From positions 23,710,863-23,774,862 of the forward strand of contig CM057135.1 in NCBI GenBank assembly GCA_029964075.1: DNA of 64,000 nucleotides, given 5' to 3'. The translations under genes and the position numbers were made by a program. The DNA comes from Patiria pectinifera. Taxonomy: Eukaryota > Echinodermata > Asteroidea > Valvatida > Asterinidae. The notes under the pieces were generated by a model. It did not search any database, was not told where the DNA came from, and saw only the letters and a program-made list of their open reading frames with translations. Below are positions 22,001 to 30,720 of the stretch, one piece after another (the first letter of the stretch is position 1; each line of letters opens with the position of its first letter).

Positions 22001-24455
22001 TGTGGTCAGTCTATCAGGTGAAATAAAATCAATTGTGTTGGATTTTACAGCATATATCTTTGCATACACACACAAGCATTTAGTTTTATTTCTGTTAAAA
22101 ATTGAAATCTTGAGATTTGACATTTTCTTGTTATCTTCATACCCTTTACAGTAACTCTGAAATCAAATATAATGGGGCTCCATTCATTTTTTTCATATTG
22201 AATAGTCCACATTGTACTTCGTTGAAGTTTTTGTTGTATATAAATTTTTCCAGAATGGAAACCTATTAGGTAATTTAACTTATGTCTATGTGATTGCCAG
22301 ATAAAAAAAAAACCCAACTATAATCTTATTAGGGTGGGACTCAATCCCATGTTCGCTGTTGCAGACCATACTTGCTTGGGTTGTCTTGCAAATTTCAATC
22401 TGACATGACATCTGGTTCCACAATCAGAGCCTGGGTTTTGATCTTTTTTGGTCTTTTTTGGTCTTTTAGTCAGCAAGATGTTTTTTTTTGTTCAATATGA
22501 GTTTCAGCCCTTCGTTGAACTAACATGCCAGTTAGGTTAGTGAATGTTAAAACCCAATATGAAGACTTGACATCTTCCCGATGCAAATTCCATCAAAATA
22601 AGTTAAATTTAAACTGAGTTTTTTTCCTTCTGTGTTGATTACCAGATGTGCCCCAAACATGGAACCGATTTTCTAGAGTACAAGTGCCGCTACTGCTGCT
22701 CAGTGGCGGTGTTCTTCTGCTTCGGCCGGACGCACTTCTGCAACGCCTGCCACGATGACTTCCAGAGAATCACCAGCATTCCCAAGCCTGATCTACCACA
22801 CTGCCCAGCAGGTAGGGTGCTACAAAAGATTAGGTTAGGGAAAGGGGACAAAAAACAGGAATGGGAAGGGCCTGCAGATTGATCTACCACACTGCCCAGC
22901 AGGTAGGGTGCTACAAAAGATTAGGTTAGGGAAAAGGGACCCAAAAAAAACAGGAATGGGAAAGGCCTGCAGATTGATCTACCACGCCGCCCAGCAGGTA
23001 GGGTGCTACAAAGGATTAGGTTAGGGAAGGGGGGGGGGGGGGGTGGGGTGGGCCTGCAGATTGATCTACCACGCCGCCCAGCAGGTAGGGTGCTACAAAA
23101 GATTAGGTTAGGGAAAGGGGGGGTGGTGATGGGGTGTGCCTGCAGATTAATCTACCACACTGCCCAGCAGGTAGGGTGCTACAAAAGATTAGGTTAGGGA
23201 AAAGGGACAAAAAACAGGAATGGGAAGGGCCTGCAGATTGATCTAGCACGCTGCCCAGCAGGTAGGGTGCTACAAAAGATTAGGTTAGGGAAAAGGGACA
23301 AAAAACAGGAATGGGAAGGGCCTGCAGATTGATCTAGCACGCTGCCCAGCAGGTAGGGTGCTACAAAGGATTAGGTTAGGGAAAAGGGGGGGGGGGGTGA
23401 TGGAGTGTGCCTGAAGATTAATCTACAACACTGCCCAGCAGGTAGGGTGCTACAAAAGATTAGGTTAGGGAAAAGGGACACAAAACAGGAATGGGAAGGG
23501 CCTGCAGATTGATCTAACACGCTGCCCAGCAGGTAGGGTGCTACAAAAGATTAGGTTGGGGGGGGGGGGGTCATGGGGTGGGCCTGCAGATTAATCTACA
23601 ACACTACCCAGCAGGTTCAGTCCAAAACTGAATTTGAAATTTCATTCCTGTAATTTGCAGCCAGTCCGGGGACAAATGCGGTTAATTGCTATGTGGCAGT
23701 GGAGGTTGCTATCATCAAGAGGAATCAAGTCCAGTCTCGGCCAGCACCAGCGCTCCCCAGGAAAGTCCGAGCATACCTCACGCACGCTGCATTCAAACTG
23801 ATGCATGCTTGTGAGATATACTCAGAATTTGCTGGGAAGTGCTGCCAATATTGCCAATACTTGATTTGGTTCATCTTGTTGATAGCGACCTCGCTTGCCA
23901 CGGATCGGCCGTAAAAAGGGGTAAAAAATCCAAATGCATTATCAGACCAAGACTCTTAGGAGGTTGCCTTGCTTAAAGGTAAGGCAAGGGCTCCAAGATT
24001 TTTGTGAATTTGGTGACAGGTGGTATAGTAGTAATGGACACTTGGGGCTTAAAGTTCAAGCATTCGAACAGTGCCATGTTAAAACTAGATGACAGAATTT
24101 GGCTAACTGGGCTGAATATTCGTGGAGGAAAGGCGCTTTAAATTTTTTAAAGTTGCATCTTAAGATCCAGTTGCTCCTTGGCAATACTCCAGGACCCATT
24201 TTATGGTTCAGCTTACCAGGGATTTTTGTGCTTATGATAACCATTCTCTGCCAACCGTACTAGCACTGAAATTCTGCCTGAATCTTGTAATGACAGAATG
24301 CTTATTGGCTAATGTTATGATGTGCATAAATCTTTGCAGGTCCCAGGGCAAAGCAGCTTGAAGGCGACGAGTGCCCGCTACACGTGGAGCACCCAGTGAC
24401 GGGAGAGGAGTTTGCACTGGGCTGTGGGGTCTGCAGGAACGCCCACACCTTCTGA
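1..24455 (+). CDS. MYCBP2: MYCBP2/PAM/Highwire-type E3 ubiquitin ligase, C-terminal 21 exons (5' part lies outside the window)
   Basis: Exons I place: 1-1036, 1750-1875, 3290-3480, 4427-4609, 5216-5539, 7034-7258, 7725-7953, 9658-9824, 11033-11113, 11737-12015, 12682-13182, 13656-13775, 14205-14312, 15172-15300, 16957-17092, 17781-18082, 19019-19126, 20253-20462, 21628-21735, 22646-22811, 24340-24455. All junctions are GT-AG, phases agree, and the sum is a multiple of three. Recalled human MYCBP2 aligns throughout: a Cys/His-rich region, DOC domain, long helical region, B-box-like Cys cluster, RING-H2, then the tandem-cysteine domain, with the same C-terminus ([10 protein letters not shown]). 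The family is known to ubiquitinate Thr/Ser by a RING-Cys-relay, to pair with FBXO45, and to control synapse and axon biology (DLK, NMNAT2). Residues matching human C4520, E4534, C4572 and H4583 are all present. The frame is open at the left edge, so more exons lie upstream. Nothing suggests a pseudogene. Confidence 0.97.
1750..1875 (+). CDS. MYCBP2: MYCBP2 exon w2: Ser/Arg-rich linker
   Basis: Phase 1 to phase 1, 126 nt. The acceptor is gatgacag and the donor is GTAATA. It encodes a basic, Ser-rich stretch ending [10 protein letters not shown], a low-complexity linker between the Cys/His region and the next conserved helix block. Confidence 0.85.
1925..2035 (+). repeat. tRNA-like SINE head, degenerate
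   Basis: ggctggatagctcagcgggt followed by agagtg resembles a tRNA 5' half with an A box (TAGCTCAGCGGG). The B-box area (ggtttccaaagcaaatccgc) is degenerate and no cloverleaf closes. It is more likely a tRNA-derived SINE fragment than a tRNA gene. Confidence 0.35.
2558..3036. mobile_element. MITE with terminal and internal inverted repeats
   Basis: Ends carry AGAGGTTGTGGAATGCT (left) and its complement (right). The arms stay similar for about 30 bp. Inside lies a perfect 20-bp inverted repeat (2,766-2,785 and 2,809-2,828, GTGACGTAATAAACAGGACT). No coding capacity. The target duplication is not clear, so the superfamily is open. Confidence 0.6.
3290..3480 (+). CDS. MYCBP2: MYCBP2 exon w3: conserved helical block
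   Basis: Starts in phase 1 after cttctgacag and ends in phase 0 at GTAGGG. It encodes [20 protein letters not shown], followed by [15 protein letters not shown], which matches the vertebrate block ending RVYAMQ. Confidence 0.95.
3560..3718 (+). repeat. SINE-like 3' tail
   Basis: Ends in gtaaagcgctttgatc...gtgctattacatgtataa followed by (ATT)n. This is the L2/CR1-style tail (AAAGCGCTTT...TATAAGAA, ATT repeat) shared by many animal SINEs. The 5' limit is uncertain. Confidence 0.4.
4427..4609 (+). CDS. MYCBP2: MYCBP2 exon w4: ALNWLLR block and acidic/lysine linker
   Basis: 61 codons, phase 0 on both sides. It begins [11 protein letters not shown] and contains [12 protein letters not shown], as in vertebrate MYCBP2, then runs into an Asp/Ala/Lys-rich linker. 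Confidence 0.95.
4704..5176. mobile_element. piggyBac-like MITE, copy 1
   Basis: Left end AGGGAAGATACAACATTTGC after TTAA; right end GCAAATGTTGTACATTTCCCT before TCAA, so the TTAA duplication is slightly decayed. It matches the element at 16,348-16,871 in opposite orientation, including the shared tctggttccctgac core. It sits just upstream of exon w5. Confidence 0.65.
5216..5539 (+). CDS. MYCBP2: MYCBP2 exon w5: HPLSDI...LLQTVAD block
   Basis: 108 codons, phase 0. It contains [33 protein letters not shown] and INQILSRSD, all diagnostic of the family. The acceptor is ttgtcccag; an alternative acceptor 3 nt downstream (cagcag) would drop one Gln. A piggyBac-like MITE ends only 39 nt upstream. 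Confidence 0.95.
6531..6556. repeat. (GT)n microsatellite
   Basis: About 12 GT dinucleotides directly before the tandem copies of the DOC-exon acceptor region. Confidence 0.8.
6564..6945 (+). repeat. Two decayed tandem copies of the intron/exon w6 acceptor region
   Basis: Units of about 190 bp at 6,564-6,748 and 6,749-6,945 precede the functional third unit (from 6,946). Each has the imperfect (aatacagtgtattacaatgt) intron stretch, an acceptor-like aacacag or aaaacag, and a copy of the first about 30 codons of exon w6 with an internal deletion and an in-frame TAG. These are pseudo-exons; inclusion would truncate the protein. Confidence 0.85.
7034..7258 (+). CDS. MYCBP2: MYCBP2 exon w6: first half of the DOC (APC10-like) domain
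   Basis: 75 codons, phase 0. It contains [19 protein letters not shown] and [10 protein letters not shown], the jelly-roll DOC signature. The intron part and first third of this exon exist as two decayed upstream copies (see the 6,564-6,945 repeat). Confidence 0.97.
7725..7953 (+). CDS. MYCBP2: MYCBP2 exon w7: second half of the DOC domain
   Basis: Phase 0 start, phase 1 end (GTAAGG). It encodes [38 protein letters not shown]; the RVRQVKVLG end is the conserved C-terminal strand of the DOC fold. Confidence 0.97.
8130..9310 (-). mobile_element. LINE 3' end with CCHC knuckle and restriction-like endonuclease (R2/NeSL/HERO type)
   Basis: A minus-strand frame (8,429-9,130) begins with [34 protein letters not shown] knuckle (C-x2-C-x7-H-x4-C) follows, then KPDLVITN...IVELTVLFE and CRKYTNL, the PD-(D/E)xK-type endonuclease that sits C-terminal in R2, NeSL and HERO LINEs. 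Upstream a second frame (about 9,250-9,110) continues the family pattern ([20 protein letters not shown]), so at least one frameshift is present. The reverse transcriptase is missing: a 5'-truncated copy in the intron between w7 and w8. The 3' flank holds an about 155-bp tandem duplication (about 8,170-8,320 and 8,330-8,480). Confidence 0.75.
9658..9824 (+). CDS. MYCBP2: MYCBP2 exon w8: [20 protein letters not shown] block
   Basis: Phase 1 start (aactcag acceptor), phase 0 end. It encodes [20 protein letters not shown], almost identical to the vertebrate protein, then an acidic tail. Confidence 0.96.
10095..10185 (+). repeat. tRNA-like SINE remnant
   Basis: agtatcagtggttgagtcat ... gggtcttggatctaagcccc has A-box- and B-box-like spacing but is too degenerate for a working tRNA. 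Confidence 0.25.
11033..11113 (+). CDS. MYCBP2: MYCBP2 exon w9: small 27-codon exon
   Basis: 81 nt, phase 0. It encodes [20 protein letters not shown], matching the vertebrate [18 protein letters not shown]. It is missed if only long open frames are considered. Confidence 0.96.
11737..12015 (+). CDS. MYCBP2: MYCBP2 exon w10: [10 protein letters not shown] helical block
   Basis: 93 codons, phase 0. It encodes [32 protein letters not shown] and [15 protein letters not shown], conserved across the family. Confidence 0.96.
12682..13182 (+). CDS. MYCBP2: MYCBP2 exon w11: helical block with Gly/Ser/Gln insert
   Basis: 167 codons, phase 0. Conserved ends ([17 protein letters not shown]..., [17 protein letters not shown]..., [19 protein letters not shown]) flank a lineage-specific insert rich in Gly, Ser and Gln. 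The insert is longer and less regular than in vertebrates. Confidence 0.96.
13656..13775 (+). CDS. MYCBP2: MYCBP2 exon w12
   Basis: 40 codons, phase 0. It encodes [20 protein letters not shown], matching vertebrate EAWSRVTKNAIAETIIALTK. The donor is GTTAGT, inferred from the join to the next conserved segment ([11 protein letters not shown]). Confidence 0.9.
14205..14312 (+). CDS. MYCBP2: MYCBP2 exon w13
   Basis: 36 codons, phase 0. It encodes [20 protein letters not shown], matching vertebrate LWLALASLCVLDQDHVDRLS. The acceptor is ttttatccag and the donor GTAAAA. Confidence 0.95.
14695..14897. mobile_element. Small TTAA-flanked MITE
   Basis: TTAA on both sides (14,691-14,694 and 14,898-14,901). 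The left end CCCTAAAGATCCCC pairs with the right end GGGGATGAGGG. TTAA targets and CCC...GGG ends suggest a piggyBac-like non-autonomous element. Diverged. Confidence 0.5.
15172..15300 (+). CDS. MYCBP2: MYCBP2 exon w14: B-box-like Cys/His cluster
   Basis: 43 codons, phase 0. It encodes [20 protein letters not shown], then [20 protein letters not shown], a zinc-binding B-box-like module conserved in MYCBP2, Highwire and RPM-1. Confidence 0.97.
15721..16083. mobile_element. TTA-target MITE (GGCCAAAAAAA family), copy 1
   Basis: TTA duplication at 15,718-15,720 and 16,084-16,086. Terminal inverted repeats start GGCCAAAAAAA and continue into a ggtctctggtcag-like motif at both ends. The inside has repeated 'caccaaggcaaat' words. 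The same element lies in opposite orientation at 57,243-57,613. A 3-bp TTA target fits the Harbinger-type superfamily. Confidence 0.8.
16348..16871. mobile_element. piggyBac-like MITE, copy 2
   Basis: TTAA duplication at 16,344-16,347 and 16,872-16,875. Inverted ends are AGGGAATGTACATCATTGGC and its approximate complement. No coding frame. Homologous to 4,704-5,176. Confidence 0.7.
16957..17092 (+). CDS. MYCBP2: MYCBP2 exon w15
   Basis: Phase 0 start, phase 1 end. It encodes [20 protein letters not shown], then [20 protein letters not shown], nearly identical to vertebrates. Confidence 0.97.
17781..18082 (+). CDS. MYCBP2: MYCBP2 exon w16: Cys-rich module and first half of the RING
   Basis: Phase 1 start, phase 0 end. 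It encodes [37 protein letters not shown] and then [14 protein letters not shown], the first CxxC pair of the RING-H2. It is more G+C-rich than the surrounding introns. Confidence 0.97.
18225..18677. mobile_element. pogo/Tigger-like MITE
   Basis: TA on both sides (18,223-18,224 and 18,678-18,679). Ends are CAGTGGAACGCTGCTATACC and CAATGGAACGCCACTATAAC (complement of the right end), typical of pogo/Tigger (Tc1/mariner) elements. 453 bp, non-coding, in the intron between the two RING exons. Confidence 0.75.
19019..19126 (+). CDS. MYCBP2: MYCBP2 exon w17: second half of the RING-H2
   Basis: 36 codons, phase 0. It encodes [12 protein letters not shown], with the C-x-H-x2-H-x2-C ligands, and ends in CPICK, the last CxxC pair. 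Together with exon w16 this forms the E2-binding RING. Confidence 0.97.
20253..20462 (+). CDS. MYCBP2: MYCBP2 exon w18: linker helix and start of the tandem-cysteine domain
   Basis: 70 codons, phase 0. It encodes [35 protein letters not shown] and [12 protein letters not shown]. In human MYCBP2 this region connects the RING to the tandem-cysteine relay domain. Confidence 0.97.
21256..21586. repeat. Nested foldback repeats
   Basis: A perfect 17-bp inverted pair (21,280-21,296 and 21,318-21,334, AGATGGAATGTTCCATT) lies beside a longer imperfect pair (21,393-21,431 and 21,549-21,586, about 38 bp). Probably a foldback element remnant ending about 40 nt before exon w19. Confidence 0.5.
21628..21735 (+). 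CDS. MYCBP2: MYCBP2 exon w19: relay cysteine (upstream catalytic site)
   Basis: 36 codons, phase 0. Counting back from the shared C-terminus, the Cys in GGEARCD corresponds to human C4520, the relay cysteine that takes ubiquitin from the E2. The Glu in YDPTEL corresponds to human E4534. Confidence 0.97.
22646..22811 (+). CDS. MYCBP2: MYCBP2 exon w20: downstream catalytic cysteine; its donor is tandemly amplified
   Basis: Phase 0 start, phase 1 end at GTAGGG. It encodes [33 protein letters not shown] and [11 protein letters not shown]. The Cys of FFCFG aligns with human C4572 and the His of CNACH with H4583. The last about 20 nt of the exon plus its donor seed a minisatellite in the next intron. 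Confidence 0.97.
22790..23620 (+). repeat. Minisatellite made of the exon w20/intron donor junction
   Basis: Ten tandem blocks with period about 80-97 bp. Each begins with the exon 3' end (gatctaccacactgcccagc) and all but the last carry the donor AG/GTAGGG, then gctacaaaagattaggttag. Two unit types alternate irregularly: one with acaaaaaacaggaatggg, one with a G-run plus tgatgggg. The true exon end is the first block. Reading on from exon w20 meets a stop near 22,882. Confidence 0.9.
24340..24455 (+). CDS. MYCBP2: MYCBP2 terminal coding exon w21
   Basis: Phase 1 start after tctttgcag. It encodes [20 protein letters not shown], then [14 protein letters not shown] and TGA. The protein ends at exactly the same residue as vertebrate MYCBP2. 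Confidence 0.98.
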
Positions 24456-27400
24456 TGAACATCCCAAAGGAGGGAGTCACCGATACTGAGAGAGAGAGGA
24501 GATTTGGTGGCTGTGGAAGGGGACTGTTGCACTCCACAACACTTCAGAATGTGCTTAACCAGTTCACGCCAGGATTATTATGACCAGAATGGAACGAGGC
24601 CCAGGATTTATTTGACTTTATCTCAAACCAGGCGGGTTACAGCCATCACCCTCGGTCAGCACACTCATATTTCTGGCCTCGCTCGCTGCGAGTGAGTTGC
24701 TGACAGATATTTTCGGCCTCGCTCCCTGCGTGTTTATCTGTCATCCATTCCAAATACCGCAAACCTTTTGCGTGTATACAAGGCCTCCAGCGCGAACTGG
24801 TTAAAAAGAATGTCCCCATTATCTACATTGTCATCTCCACAGGGTCGAATAGCCATACGCTCTGAAAGATGCTATCCTCTGATAGGCAAATGAGCACATT
24901 CTAATGCACTCCACATGGAGATATCTATACATCCAACCAACAGGCAAAAAAATACACTTAAGGGTTTAAGTTGTGTGGGCTACTCTTTCCCACAAAACGA
25001 AAGTGGTCATATTTTGTAAAGAATACACAAGTCATTACCTCTCAACCTTTCTCAACTACAAATGCTTTGTATGTCTCGAGGTGTGTTTTGGGAATTGTTA
25101 TCTGCTAGTTTTGATGCCATATTATTTTACGTAGTCTCAATAATCAGGACTTAAACCAAACTTGAAGACTTCTCACTGATTGTGTCCTTGAGCAAGACAT
25201 ATTTCTCTAAGTGCTTATGTACACACAGAATGAGAAGATTCAAGGTTGTTGATTTCTGGTTGTATACATGTACAACAAGGAGTCTTTTATATAAATTTAA
25301 AAAATAATAATAAAAAAAAAGGAAAAATGCTACTCAATGTTGTTTTTGACCTCACTGTTTTAAGAAAGTTTGTGCATAATTATATGCTCATCCAACAGGG
25401 GTAGTGGTAAGTGCTTACTGTAAAAGTCCTGTGTTACTTATTAATTTGTTTTAAAATTATTGAGCGTAATGTTAGGGACGTACCGGTTAAAGGGAATCAT
25501 GTATCAATCAGAAATACATAATTAGATTGAGGGTCCATATTTTCAGAACGTGCTTGACGAATGAAAACTTGGAAATCGCCAATTTAAATACACATTCCTG
25601 AATGCAGTTGTGGAACATCTCTTTCATGAGCGAAGTGATGTCCTCAAGACAGATGTGAGTAGTAGATTTCAATCACTGAGTCTGAAAATTCCTGATACTA
25701 GAAAATATACACAGCCGAGTTAGGTGCTGGGTTTTTTTTCAAAATTGAAATCACCCAAATTAACCAATGGAAAGAAAGGGGGAAAGCAAACAAAAAAGAG
25801 CAACAAATATAAAAAAATAAAAAAATCTATAAACCTTTGAGAACAAAGTGAAAAAAAAAGAAAAAAAAAATTGAAAAAGCACAAAAACAAAACCAAAATT
25901 ATATTCCGAACTATTGGTTTAAATCTTCATAAAATGTCTGTGTGAAGTTTATATAAGCCATTGTGTATCAAGGCTGATTAATTTTGAGGTTTGTTTCCGG
26001 TAGAAGGGATTTATATTTATGAAATGTCATGACATTCTCTCCCAGTTCCCATTTGTATCATTCACTCAGGACTCCATATCCTGTGATATTTAACTCTTTT
26101 AATATATTCTCTGAATTTACTAACGCATTTAACATCATATAATGCTTCCTAATGCAACCATCTGCGTTGCACAGTCCTAGATTCTATGTAGCTAGTAATG
26201 TTTCCGTGGTTTGTGTTCCATCTTTATGTCAGCATTATGTTCCCGCATAATTTCCCGAATTTAGCGATAGCAACAAAAAAATGTCTGTTTCAATGAGATT
26301 TGTATTGATTGTGCATATTAATTTTGTATCGGTTCCAGTGACTTGGATCAAAAATAGATCAAAAGGCTTTGACTGATACAAAGAGACAATCAAGTGTTAA
26401 AAATGTTAAAAGATATAGTCAAGTAGAAGATTGTGCATTTTTGCTGCAGTTTGGCATGCTTGGTTTTTTTTCAATGATGTGCAATGCTTAATTAATTTCA
26501 GCCCATTTTTTTCTCCTCAGAATATTTCCTTTGACATTGTGTTGTTGGATGGGAATGTTTCAAATTGTATTTGATGCAGTATTAACTCAGTATAGTTTCT
26601 GATATTTCTCGGACAAGGCTAACATTTACTTGCTGATTAAAGGTTTTTGTTACTACTATGAAACAGGGTTTTCTCTATAAAACTAAAAATCGCGGTATTG
26701 TCGCTGATAAAGTAAGCCTGCAGCAGCAACCTTAACAATGTCTAGAGGCAGCGCTACACTTTCTGTTCATGCTGCTTAAAGTCAGAGATGGATTAACGAA
26801 GTAATGCAGAAATATTGTAGAAACATAGAAAGTCATGTGTTGGTTTATTGTTTGATATAATTTGCCTTTAATGATAAATCAAACTGTGTGTGAATGCACA
26901 AGAGTGCGAATGCACAAGAGTGCTGTTCATGAAAAATAAAAACTGGAGTATAAGTTCTCATGATTCCTTGATGAATATTTCTCCAGAACTCATTTTATTC
27001 CGCAGCAACCTTACTAAGTAAAATTGTAGCTTATTTGACCAGAATACTATGTGTAGTACAGTAGTAGACTCAGTCGGCCAAATTTGGATTTTTATGAAGA
27101 AAAAAATATCGAATATAAATTACTATCTACCAAATGAAATGATTGTATTATAATAAGAGGAAGATAATCTTCCTGAATGATATAAATATGTACCATTGAG
27201 ATGAAAAAAATGTATAAGTGTGGCGGGAATTATTGTGACGGGAATTGTGTGATTATACAAACAAATGTATTGTGATCTTAACGTTTTGTACTCAAGTAGT
27301 AGGAAAGAATTAAGGAAGGAAAAAAGCTATTAATTGATCACAATGGGAACCCATACTTGTAAATCTAATTTTTGGAAATGTATACCTAGAGTAGTAGATA

Positions 27401-28315
27401 GCCTATACATGTACTTGGACATTTTAGGTACCGTTAAATGAGTGCCTACGGAGGTTGATACTTTTTTTCTCTCTCAAATCTATGTATGTGTAATCCAAGA
27501 CGATAATTTGATATCCCAAAAGATTTGTTATTCAAGCCTGGCATGCACTGCTGAAGAGTTATTGCCCTTAACCCTAAAAATCGCCAACCACCAAACACCA
27601 ACACAAGGGTTTGGTGGAGTCCAGCTGTTAAGTGCACAGTTTAATAGCATTGCAAAGATAAGGAATGTTCCTAGGAAATCATACTAGGGAGTTGGGTTTG
27701 CGTAGACTTGTCGTCGAGAGTACATTGCATGCACTGCTGAAGAGTTATTACCCTTAACCCTAAAAATCGCCAAACACCAACACAAGGGTTTGGTGGATTC
27801 CAGCTGTTAAGTGCACAGTTTAATAGCATTGCAAAGATAAGGAATGTTCCTAGGAAATCATACCAGGGGGTTGGGTTTGCGTAGACTTGTCGTCGAGAGT
27901 ACATTGCCTATTTTTTTTAAATTCTTTTTATTTCCATACCAAACTCAAAAGTTAATTTCAAAATGCACCAGGGCAGCTATGTAGATTTGTGAGTTGGACT
28001 GGCTGGTCCGTGCACGATTCATTTGAGTTTTTGGAAATCTGTGGAAGAAATGTGTCAACGAGTAAAGCCCCGTATTTGTGTGATTATAAAGAGTAACATG
28101 TGAACCTGTCAATTAATGTTGTATCTATCGATAGCCAATTTGTGATCATTTATATGCCGCGGTGTCTTTGTAATTGCCCTGATTGATGTCTTTGGTGAGC
28201 GTGACTATTATGGTTGTAAGACCTAATGACAGAAAACAATGGATGAGTAATGTTGTAATAAGCAATGTCTGAAAAAAATGTAAATATATAATAAACAACA
28301 TGGTGGACATGTTGA
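24456..28315 (+). other. Probable long MYCBP2 3' UTR and downstream sequence
   Basis: AT-rich, with no supportable coding frame. Candidate poly(A) signals are AATAAA near 26,936 and at 28,290-28,295. The second is followed by a T/GT-rich stretch (gtgttttatttgtgt), as expected of a cleavage site. How much of this is transcribed cannot be read from sequence. It contains an about 183-bp tandem duplication (27,543-27,908). Confidence 0.45.
27543..27908. repeat. About 183-bp tandem duplication
   Basis: Two nearly identical copies (about 27,543-27,726 and 27,727-27,908) begin gcatgcactgctgaagagtt and end tcgtcgagagtacattgc. Each contains ttaaccctaaaaatcgcc, reminiscent of the TTAA/CCCTAA element ends seen elsewhere in the window. 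Confidence 0.8.
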
Positions 28316-30264
28316 ACAAAATTCCGTGTTTTATTTGTGTATCAAAAGTATGCTGTATGTATGGCTCCCCCCCCCCCCAAGAAAGGCCTCGTAATATAAT
28401 TGAACCAGAAGAGTGATTCGTCAGTGGGCTTGTGGGGGCCCATCATTTTGGGTACACGCTTTGAAGCTCTCAGGATCACTTATGGATACCTCTGGTTCAA
28501 AACCACTTGATGCCATTTTTTTCCGACCCATTTATGGGCGGGGCCATGACATTAAAAAGTGGCGGGCTTTGATATTAGCCATTTTCGCATTTGGACAGCG
28601 CATCCAAGTGCTACATCATGAGAATAAAATAATTTTGCGTCTGTTGGGGATGGGCCACATTTTTAAAAACAGGGGGGGGGGGGGCGTAAACAGAAAATCT
28701 AGCTATAACAGCCATGTTTTTTTTCTTCAAATCGATATAATGAATAGGGGTGGGCAGAATGTTTACATGTCAAATCAAACACCTTTTTGCCCCTTTGGGG
28801 GCGTGTCAATTTTTTTCTAAAAAGGGGGCACCCTTGCATTTGAACAAATTAAACGATCTAACGCATTTAATTTACTTTGTAAGACATTAAATAACCAAAC
28901 TACGTTTCCATGAAATTTTAGCTATTATGTCTGTTTTATGCGTAAAACTAAAGTGTTCACAAGCAGGTGGAAAATAGTGATGAATAATTATTTCACATGA
29001 AAGGCCAAATTTATGTCGTTTGTCAGCAAATTAAAAGTGTATTCTACTACTCTACATCCGTAACGTATCTCAAATTGCTATCTCATTTGACAACTGAAAC
29101 TGACACAAAATTTGATTGTTTAATAAAATGTACTAATTGTCCGGGTTTTTTTACCGGTCCCTTATATTTTTAAAAACATACTTTTTTTAATCCACCCAAA
29201 GGAAAGACGTTATTAAAATCCATTTGTTAAAACAAATGGATTTTAAGAACAAAATTGTAAGGTTTTTTAGCAGTGCCCGTTCAAAAAGTACTCTCTCTTG
29301 CATAAAAGAGAAATACAATTTAGAATTTTTGCTTTTCAATTTACTGTTTAAACTGCTCAGGCCAAATTGAGAAGAACATTGGGATAGGTTTGGAATATCT
29401 TGTTATTTCTGTTTTCCACCCCCCCCCCCCCAATTATAAAAGGTGTACCGGCCCTTAAAGAGAAAGTTTTTTTTGCGAAATTGTGTTTCAATGTTTAATT
29501 CTCAACTCTGGCTGCAAGCAGTCATGATAGATGGCTTTCCTTTCCTCACCCAAAGATACTATAGAGGGAAGACAGGACATTGGGTATCTATTTGTACGGT
29601 GACCTTTGAAACACTATGATGTCAATTGGGCTATGGAGAAGCTTACGGCAGGCAGGTATAAACGCGCATGGCGCTAATGTGAATTATCGGGTTTAAAATC
29701 CGAGCGGGATTTTTAAAGATGTAGAAAAAAAAACGTTAAAAAGAGCAATAGACGGAGAAATAAATTAATAAAAGGAAAATTAAAGTAGTGTGAATGAAAA
29801 AAGTAAATTTGAGGAAAAAAAGTTGAGATTAAGCAATGCTTATCGGAGAAGTTTTTATTTGTTTTATTTTGATTTTTTAGTATTTTTTGGGGGGTTGGGG
29901 TGGGGGGGGGGTTGGACCGGAGATAGGGCTCCGTGGACAATAGGTAAAACCGAGCAGCGATTGCTTAGAAAGTTTACAACTTGTAGCAACTTGGCAAAAA
30001 ATATGTTCATTCAATTCCCAAGTATAATAGGTGTTTCATTATCATTGACTTTTTTGCTGATGAGATACAAATTACAAAAATATTTGACTAACTGGCCTTA
30101 CTTAGAAAATCAGTTTTAGAATTATTGCATTCTTTGGTACGGAAGCCCGCCTGTGTCTGGTTTCTAAAGTGCGGAAAAATAATATTTTGGCCAGTAATTC
30201 GAAAAAGGTTTTTCACAATATCACAAAATTTGACTTTTTTAGCAAAAGTTTTTGAGATTATTAA
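28316..30264. other. Intergenic, no supported gene
   Basis: AT-rich with several homopolymer C/G runs. A perfect palindrome lies at 29,215-29,244 (stem AAAATCCATTTGTT). The 135-codon frame at 28,413-28,820 shows no recognisable domain. Confidence 0.5.
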
Positions 30265-30720
30265 CCCTAAAGGGGCCGGGTTATTTTGACCATCTCTCAG
30301 CCGGGGGGGGGGGGCGGATTCCGCCCCCCCCCTAAGATCTCGGCCATCGAGTGACGAAAAATTTTGAAACTCGGCACATGCATAGAGCAACTCTTCCTAA
30401 ACATACCCAAGAAATTTCATGACTATAGGTCAAAGGGTTTTGGAATTATGGCTAATTAATTATTCATATGTACGAATGGCAATTCTGCTCTGTGTACACG
30501 ACGTATATGCGAAAATTAAGTTTTTACGGCGCGTAGCGCCGAAAAAATTTTCGCTACGCGGCAACCCGTGGTCCGATTTTTATGTTTTTGGTATCAAAAG
30601 ATGCGCAAAGCTCGAGGCTAAAAAGTCATAACAGCTCGGGTCGCGAAAATTTTTTTTTAGAGGCTATCACGGAAAATGTTGAGGGGGGGGGGCAGATTCC
30701 GCCCCCCGGCCCCTTTAGGG
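30265..30720. mobile_element. piggyBac-like MITE with G/C-rich inverted ends
   Basis: TTAA at 30,261-30,264 and 30,721-30,724. Ends are CCCTAAAGGGGCCGGG and CCCTAAAGGGGCCGGG (complement), then mirrored G-run/gattccgccccc blocks. 456 bp, no coding frame. TTAA target plus CCC start fits piggyBac-derived MITEs. Confidence 0.75.

Noticed and set aside
25480-25520. Another piggyBac-like MITE end (ttaaagggaatcatg)
   Set aside because: Only one end-like word is visible and no matching partner was found.
28413-28820. 135-codon + frame
   Set aside because: No domain, biased composition, crosses G-runs, and no splice or start context.
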